NCBI GenBank assembly: GCA_937868765.1
Contig: CALMNL010000005.1
Span: 248,001-312,000, forward strand
Direction: 5' to 3'
Source: an uncultured Desulfatitalea sp.
GTDB lineage: Bacteria > Desulfobacterota > Desulfobacteria > Desulfobacterales > Desulfosarcinaceae
Length of the DNA stretch: 64,000 nucleotides
Positions 59,691 to 64,000 of the stretch are shown here, piece after piece (the stretch's first letter is position 1; each line of letters opens with the position of its first letter). The translations under genes and the position numbers were made by a program. Under the pieces are notes generated by a model. The model worked only from the letters and a program-made list of their open reading frames with translations, was not told where the DNA came from and did no database searches.

Positions 59691-61846
59691 GCGAGATTCC
59701 GATTTACATCGCGGGCATGGGGGTGGTCAGCGCCCTGGGCTGCGGCGTGGCCGAGACCCTGCAGGCCCTGCGGGACGGCCGATGCGGCCTGGGCCCCCTG
59801 GGCGTTTTTGCCACCGCTGCCGAAGCCGGTCTGCCCGTGGGCCAGGTGGCGATGGGCGATGATCCGGACGCCGCATTGCCGCGCACCCATCGCCTGGCCG
59901 GCCTGGCCGCCGACCAGGCCCTGAGTGCTGACCCGCGTCCGGTGGATGCCATCGTGCTGGGCACCACCACCGGCGGCATCCTGGTCACCGAAGCGCTTCT
60001 GGAAAAAGGGGCCGCCGATCCGGACGCCTATCGATACCATGGCCTGGGCACCGTGGCCGAGACCCTGGCCCGGCGCTGGGGCTGCCGCGGTCCGCTGATC
60101 ACGATCTCCACGGCCTGCTCGTCCGGGGCGGCGGCCATTGCCCTGGCCCTGGCCCTGCTGCGCCGGGGGATGGCCCGGCGGGTGCTTGCCGGCGGCGCCG
60201 ACAGCCTCTGCCGCTTGACCTATTTCGGCTTCAAATCCCTTCAACTCGTCGATTCCCGGGGCGCCCGGCCCCTGGACCAGTCCCGGCGCGGCATGTCCGT
60301 GGCCGAAGGCGCCGGGATGCTGCTGCTCACCCGCGAGGCCCCGGCCGCCGGCGCCGTGCGGCTGCTGGGGGCCGGATTGTCGTGCGACGCCCACCACGCC
60401 ACCGCCCCCCATCCCGAAGGGCAGGGGGCCCTGGCCGCCATGCAGGCCGCCCTGGCCGACGCCGGCCTGGCAGCCGCCGACATCGATTACATCAGCCTGC
60501 ATGGCACCGGCACCCTGGACAACGATCTGGCCGAGGCCCGGGCCGTGGTTTCGCTTTTCGGGGAGCGGCCGCCGCCGCTTTCGTCCATCAAAGGGGCCAC
60601 CGGCCACAGCCTGGCCGCCTCGGGCGCCATCGAAGCCGTGGCAGCGGCCCTGGCCGTGACCCACGGGCTGGCGCCGGCCAATACCGGTCTGGTCCAGGTC
60701 GACCCGCAACTGGGCTTGAACCCGTTGACGGCGCCCCTGCAAACACCCGTGGCCGCCGTGCTCTCCAACTCCTTCGGGTTCGGCGGCAACAACGCCGCCC
60801 TGGTGGTCGGCTTCGGCAGCGCGCGGGCCACCGGCGCGCCTGGCCCGCGGCCGCCGCTGACCATCGCGGGCAGCGCCTGTGTCACCGGCGCAGGTCATAC
60901 ACAGGCCACCTGGGATGCTTTCTCGAACGGACAGGATTGCATGGGCTGCCTGGCCGATGCGACCCTCTGCCAGGGATTGCCGCCGCGCACCATCCGGCGG
61001 CTCAAGCGGTTGCCCAAGCTGGCCCTGGCCCTGGCGGACCAGGCCTGCCAGGCGCTGCCGGCCCAGGGGATGCCGGCCGCCGTCAGCCTGGGTACGGCCT
61101 GGGGGGCGCTCTCCGAGACCCACGATTTTCTCCAGCGCCTGTTCGAAACCCGGCAGCAGTTTCCCTCGCCCACCGACTTCGTCGGCTCGGTGCACAACGC
61201 GCCGGCCGGGCAGATCGCCATGCACCTGGGGGCCCGGGGCGCCAACCTGACCACCTCGGGGGGCGACGCCTCCTTCGAGCAGGCACTGCTGGCCGCCGAC
61301 CTGCTGGCCGCCGATCCGGACCGGCCCATCCTGCTGCTGGGGGTGGACGAGGCCCACCCGCTGCTCTCCCCCCTGCTGGACGGTTCGGTGCGGCTGTCGC
61401 CCCTGGCCGACGGCGGGGGGGCCCTGCTGTTGCGGCGCGGCGGGCCGTCGGGACCCAACATCTCCCTGATGGCCTACGGTTTCGATTCCGGGCCCCGGGC
61501 CGTGCATCATTTGATAGAACGCCTGGGGGGATCTCAAGCCGTGCGCCGGGCGTACGGCGCCATCCTGGCCGGTATCCCCGCAGCCCACGGAGAAACGGCC
61601 TGCCGGGATCTGGCGACATTCACGGCGGCCTGCGGTTTTGACGGGCCGGTGATCGATTACCGCCGATACATCGGTCAATTCGGCGCCGCTCCGGCCGTGG
61701 CCGCCGTGCTGGCCCTGCGCATGGTACAAGTTGGAAGCGTGCCGGCCGGCCCGGCCGGTGGTGGGCAATGCCCCCTGAACGGCAAGGGGGTGCTGCTGCT
61801 CGGCCTGGGACCCCATCTCTCCGCCGTGAGGATCGCCCAATCATGA
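59687..61846 (+). CDS. Ketosynthase-chain-length-factor fusion (KS-CLF)
   Basis: A 719-residue fusion of two ketosynthase-fold domains. Residues 1-380 form an active FabF-type KS with Cys144 (STACSSG), His272 (LHGTGTLDND) and Lys302/His307 (KGATGHSLA), ending SNSFGFGGNN. Residues about 388-719 form a second KS-like half with the active Cys missing: TTSGGDASFEQALL stands where the nucleophile motif belongs (about 522-535), and both His are absent. That is the pattern of a chain-length factor. In aryl-polyene systems KS (ApeO) and CLF (ApeC) are separate partners that set polyene length; here they are one polypeptide. ATGA overlap with the next radical SAM gene. Confidence 0.88.
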   Translation: MSEIPIYIAGMGVVSALGCGVAETLQALRDGRCGLGPLGVFATAAEAGLPVGQVAMGDDPDAALPRTHRLAGLAADQALSADPRPVDAIVLGTTTGGILVTEALLEKGAADPDAYRYHGLGTVAETLARRWGCRGPLITISTACSSGAAAIALALALLRRGMARRVLAGGADSLCRLTYFGFKSLQLVDSRGARPLDQSRRGMSVAEGAGMLLLTREAPAAGAVRLLGAGLSCDAHHATAPHPEGQGALAAMQAALADAGLAAADIDYISLHGTGTLDNDLAEARAVVSLFGERPPPLSSIKGATGHSLAASGAIEAVAAALAVTHGLAPANTGLVQVDPQLGLNPLTAPLQTPVAAVLSNSFGFGGNNAALVVGFGSARATGAPGPRPPLTIAGSACVTGAGHTQATWDAFSNGQDCMGCLADATLCQGLPPRTIRRLKRLPKLALALADQACQALPAQGMPAAVSLGTAWGALSETHDFLQRLFETRQQFPSPTDFVGSVHNAPAGQIAMHLGARGANLTTSGGDASFEQALLAADLLAADPDRPILLLGVDEAHPLLSPLLDGSVRLSPLADGGGALLLRRGGPSGPNISLMAYGFDSGPRAVHHLIERLGGSQAVRRAYGAILAGIPAAHGETACRDLATFTAACGFDGPVIDYRRYIGQFGAAPAVAAVLALRMVQVGSVPAGPAGGGQCPLNGKGVLLLGLGPHLSAVRIAQS

Positions 61847-63207
61847 AGGTGCTGCTCGTCTCCGCCAACACGGTGCAGGAACCCTTCCCGGTCTATCCCC
61901 TGGGGCTGGATTACGTGGCCGGCGCCATCGCCGACCGCCACGCGGTACGTTGTCTGGACTTGAATTGCCTGACCGAGGAGCTGTCTCTGGAGCGGGCCGT
62001 CCAGGCCTTCGGGCCGGAGATCATCGGCCTTTCGCTGCGCAACGTGGACAATACCGACAGCCGCGACCCCAAGGGCTTCATGGGCGATTACCGCCGGTTG
62101 GTCCAGCGCCTGCGCCGGTGCAGCCACGCACCCATCGTGCTGGGGGGCAGCGGCTTCACCCTCTTCCCAGACGAGACCCTGGCACTGCTGGGGGCGGATT
62201 ACGGTATCGTGGGCGAAGGCGAGCGCCTGGCCGCGTTGCTCGAGGCCCTGGCCGCCGGCCAGGACCCCGGCGGCCTGCCGGGGGTGGCGACGCGAAACGG
62301 CCGCAAGGGCGCCTGGCTTTCCGTTGCGCCGGAACCGTGGCCCCTGCAGGTCCACCGCCGCTTCGACCCCGGGGCCGACCACCTGGGTTTTTACCTGCAA
62401 AACGGCGGCATGCTCAACCTGCAGACCAAGCGCGGCTGCCCCTTCCGCTGCGTCTATTGCAGCTACCCCCACATCGAGGGGCGGGCCATGCGCCGCGTGC
62501 CGGCCGGGGAGGTGGCCGCCATGGCCCTGCGGCTCCAGGCGGCCGGTGCGCGCTATCTTTTCATCACCGACTCGGCCTTCAACGCCGACATCGCGCACAG
62601 CCTGGCCGTGGCCCATGCCTTCAAGGCGCAGGGGCTCGCCATTCCCTGGGGCGCCTTTTTCGCGCCCATCGCGCTGCCCGACGATTATTTCCAGGCCATG
62701 GCGGCCTGCGGCCTCAAACACGTGGAGTTCGGCACCGAGTCCCTGAACGATGCGGTTCTGGAGGCCTACGGCAAGCCTTTCCGGCGCCGGGAGGTCGAGG
62801 CGGCCCATGCGGCGGCGGTGGCGGCCGGACTGCACGTGGCCCACTATTTTCTGTTCGGCGGGCCGGGGGAGACGGAGGAGACGCTGGCAGACGCCCTGGC
62901 ACATATTGACAAGCTCGAAAGAACCGTTCTATTCCTCTTTTGCGGCATGCGGATCTATCCCCACACCGGCCTGTACGAGATCGCCTTGCGGCAAGGGCAG
63001 ATTACGGCCTTCCAAAGCATCATGGATCCTGTATTCTACCACTCCCCCGGCATCAGCCTGTCGACCATCTCCCGGCGCCTGGATGAACACGCCCGGGGAC
63101 GGGAGAACTGGGTGCACGCGGCCGGCGGAGAAGCGGCGGTGCGGATCATGCGCCGCATGTACCGGCGGGGCCGCAGCGGTCCCTTGTGGGAATACCTGGT
63201 GCGTTGA
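61843..63207 (+). CDS. B12-binding-domain radical SAM protein, third in locus
   Basis: A 454-residue enzyme. N-terminal cobalamin-type domain (about 1-135: VLLVSANTVQEPFPVYPLGLDYVAGAI, LGGSGFTLFPDE), then radical SAM core with Cys199, Cys203 and Cys206 (RGCPFRCVYC), FITDSAFNADI and FGGPGETEETLADAL. Start ATG at 61843, coupled by ATGA to the KS-CLF stop; the earlier frame from 61768 is not used. Being translated with the KS-CLF, it is the best candidate for modifying the growing or finished acyl chain. Proteins of this type are sometimes annotated as lipid biosynthesis radical SAM enzymes. Confidence 0.9.
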   Translation: MKVLLVSANTVQEPFPVYPLGLDYVAGAIADRHAVRCLDLNCLTEELSLERAVQAFGPEIIGLSLRNVDNTDSRDPKGFMGDYRRLVQRLRRCSHAPIVLGGSGFTLFPDETLALLGADYGIVGEGERLAALLEALAAGQDPGGLPGVATRNGRKGAWLSVAPEPWPLQVHRRFDPGADHLGFYLQNGGMLNLQTKRGCPFRCVYCSYPHIEGRAMRRVPAGEVAAMALRLQAAGARYLFITDSAFNADIAHSLAVAHAFKAQGLAIPWGAFFAPIALPDDYFQAMAACGLKHVEFGTESLNDAVLEAYGKPFRRREVEAAHAAAVAAGLHVAHYFLFGGPGETEETLADALAHIDKLERTVLFLFCGMRIYPHTGLYEIALRQGQITAFQSIMDPVFYHSPGISLSTISRRLDEHARGRENWVHAAGGEAAVRIMRRMYRRGRSGPLWEYLVR

Positions 63208-63238
63208 GACGGCCGGAAGTATTGAAAGGCAACGGCCC

Positions 63239-63589
63239 ATGTGGCACGACCTGGAAAATAGAAGCCAAAGCGATGGCGCCCTGGCCGCCGAGGTGCGGGT
63301 GCCGGCGTCATCCCGCTGGTTCGACGGCCACTTTCCCGGTTATCCGGTGCTGCCGGGCATCGCGCAACTGGCCATGGTCTTCGACCTGATCCAGGGCGCT
63401 CTGGGCGTTCCGGCCCGGGTCCTGGAAGTGAGCCGGGTGCGGTTCAAGCAGATGATTGTGCCCGCAGACCGCCTGCAGCTCGTAGCCGAGCCGCGGCCCG
63501 GCCGCGAGGGGGCCTACGCCTTCCGGGTCATGAAGAATGGAGAGGTGGTCTGCAGCGGGACGATGATGGTCAAGAAGTTGGCGATGTGA
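63239..63589 (+). CDS. FabZ/FabA-like 3-hydroxyacyl-ACP dehydratase (ApeI-like)
   Basis: A 116-residue hotdog dehydratase with the canonical motif FDGHFPGYPVLPG at 28-40 (His31 catalytic). It is shorter than FabZ, like the ApeI-type dehydratases of aryl-polyene clusters. Start ATG at 63239, AAAGG upstream. Between the radical SAM gene and an ACP gene; with the ApeP-like protein it gives the locus two different dehydratases. Confidence 0.85.
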   Translation: MWHDLENRSQSDGALAAEVRVPASSRWFDGHFPGYPVLPGIAQLAMVFDLIQGALGVPARVLEVSRVRFKQMIVPADRLQLVAEPRPGREGAYAFRVMKNGEVVCSGTMMVKKLAM

Positions 63590-63646
63590 TCGTTACAGGT
63601 TTCAAGTGAAGGAAGTCAGTCGAACCAGATAAGGAGAAGAACGAAT

Positions 63647-63919
63647 ATGACGGTGGCAATGGAACTGGACCAGATGATTCTCAATATCGCGGCGATCATG
63701 ATCGAAGAACTCAAGCTGGAAGATGTGACGCCGGAGAGCTTCGATCCCGATATCGATCTGGTGGACGAGGTGGGCATCGACAGCATGGATCTGGCCACCG
63801 TGGCCCTGGTGCTGCGAGATAAATACGCCGTACGCATCGATGAAGACGACTATCCCAAGCTGACTACCCTGCGGCTGATCTCCGCGTACATTCACCGCAA
63901 GCTGGCGGCCAGAGGATGA
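63647..63919 (+). CDS. Acyl carrier protein (third)
   Basis: A 90-residue ACP with phosphopantetheine Ser46 in EVGIDSMDLATVALVL. AAGGAG is about 12 bases upstream of the ATG. Two tandem-type ACPs in one locus (with 59418) is normal for ApeE/ApeF pairs. Its stop overlaps the start of the next frame (ATGA). Confidence 0.87.
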   Translation: MTVAMELDQMILNIAAIMIEELKLEDVTPESFDPDIDLVDEVGIDSMDLATVALVLRDKYAVRIDEDDYPKLTTLRLISAYIHRKLAARG

Positions 63920-64000
63920 TGGCCAAGATGAAAGAGTGGAAGTTTGCCGAGCTGATCGCCGATCCGCACGTCAAGGCGCGTTGGGAGCGCGTGCGGCGCT
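63916..64000 (+). CDS. Start of next gene (partial, unidentified)
   Basis: An ATG overlapping the ACP stop opens a frame reading MMAKMKEWKFAELIADPHV and on to the window edge. The ATGA coupling suggests a further member of the same operon. Too short to identify; ligases or ketosynthases would be expected next in an aryl-polyene-type locus. Confidence 0.5.
   Translation, partial: MMAKMKEWKFAELIADPHVKARWERVRR

Noticed and set aside
38245-64000. Calling the locus a ladderane cluster
   Set aside because: Radical SAM plus fatty-acid genes recall ladderane loci, but LolA, DUF3261, the ApeP-like dehydratase and the KS-CLF point to the aryl-polyene family, and no desaturase-like (CrtI-type) gene is present in the window.
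1-64000. CRISPR arrays, rRNA, tRNA genes, complete insertion sequences
   Set aside because: No regularly spaced repeats, no tRNA-like cloverleaf apart from the tmRNA, and no transposase frame was recognised.

Overview
The window looks like chromosomal DNA of a high-GC sulfate-reducing bacterium of the Desulfobacterota (Desulfosarcina-like Desulfobacterales are the nearest guess). This is inferred from gene content: a branched-chain-amino-acid-type ABC operon carrying acyl-CoA synthetases, sigma-54 control, several B12-binding radical SAM enzymes, class III CoA-transferase, and an AADDYNYAVAA tmRNA tag. No rRNA, tRNA, CRISPR array or complete insertion sequence was found.

Layout. (1) 1-5790: the AT-richer right end of a P4-satellite-like integrated element, all core genes leftward: tyrosine integrase, a small unknown gene, AlpA regulator, primase, RepA-type helicase ATPase and an unknown gene. 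Its left end lies outside the window, apart from the tail of one cargo gene. The element sits exactly at the 3' end of ssrA. (2) 5790-8885: ssrA, smpB, ptsI, ptsH on the minus strand. (3) 8948-20503: a LOG-family protein, a GAF-PAS-LuxR regulator, a complete Liv-type ABC importer with an acyl-CoA synthetase gene inside it, a UspA protein and a second, catalytically odd AMP-binding protein. (4) 20505-34837: housekeeping and mixed genes: MarC protein, actin-fold DUF1786 protein, rubredoxin-like protein, cobalamin adenosyltransferase, ferredoxin-reductase-like protein, diguanylate cyclase, a double-length UvrA, a CoA-transferase and a TPR lipoprotein.

(5) 35133-64000: the most unusual part, a lipid or polyketide-like locus related to aryl-polyene/flexirubin-type fatty acid synthases but not matching the standard set. 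It holds three acyl carrier proteins, a ketosynthase, a ketosynthase fused to a chain-length-factor domain, a ketoreductase, two hotdog dehydratases, a thioesterase, a LpxL-like and a PlsC-like acyltransferase, a GT2 and a UGT-type glycosyltransferase, a FakA-FakB fusion, LolA and DUF3261 outer-membrane lipid carriers, three B12-type radical SAM proteins, and an alpha/beta-hydrolase fused to a radical SAM-SPASM protein. Together they could build an acyl chain on ACPs, modify it by radical chemistry, attach it to a headgroup and move it to the outer membrane. The locus runs off the right edge.

(6) This locus is split by about 8 kb of foreign-looking DNA (46173-53866), bounded and subdivided by degenerate copies of the 3' end of the radical SAM gene at 44682-46172. 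The inserted DNA carries an AT-rich membrane-anchored amidohydrolase, an orphan HigA-type antitoxin, and a self-contained sigma-54 module: regulator, two palindromic enhancer sites, a textbook -24/-12 promoter, then short-chain dehydrogenase, thiolase and class III CoA-transferase, closed by a terminator hairpin.
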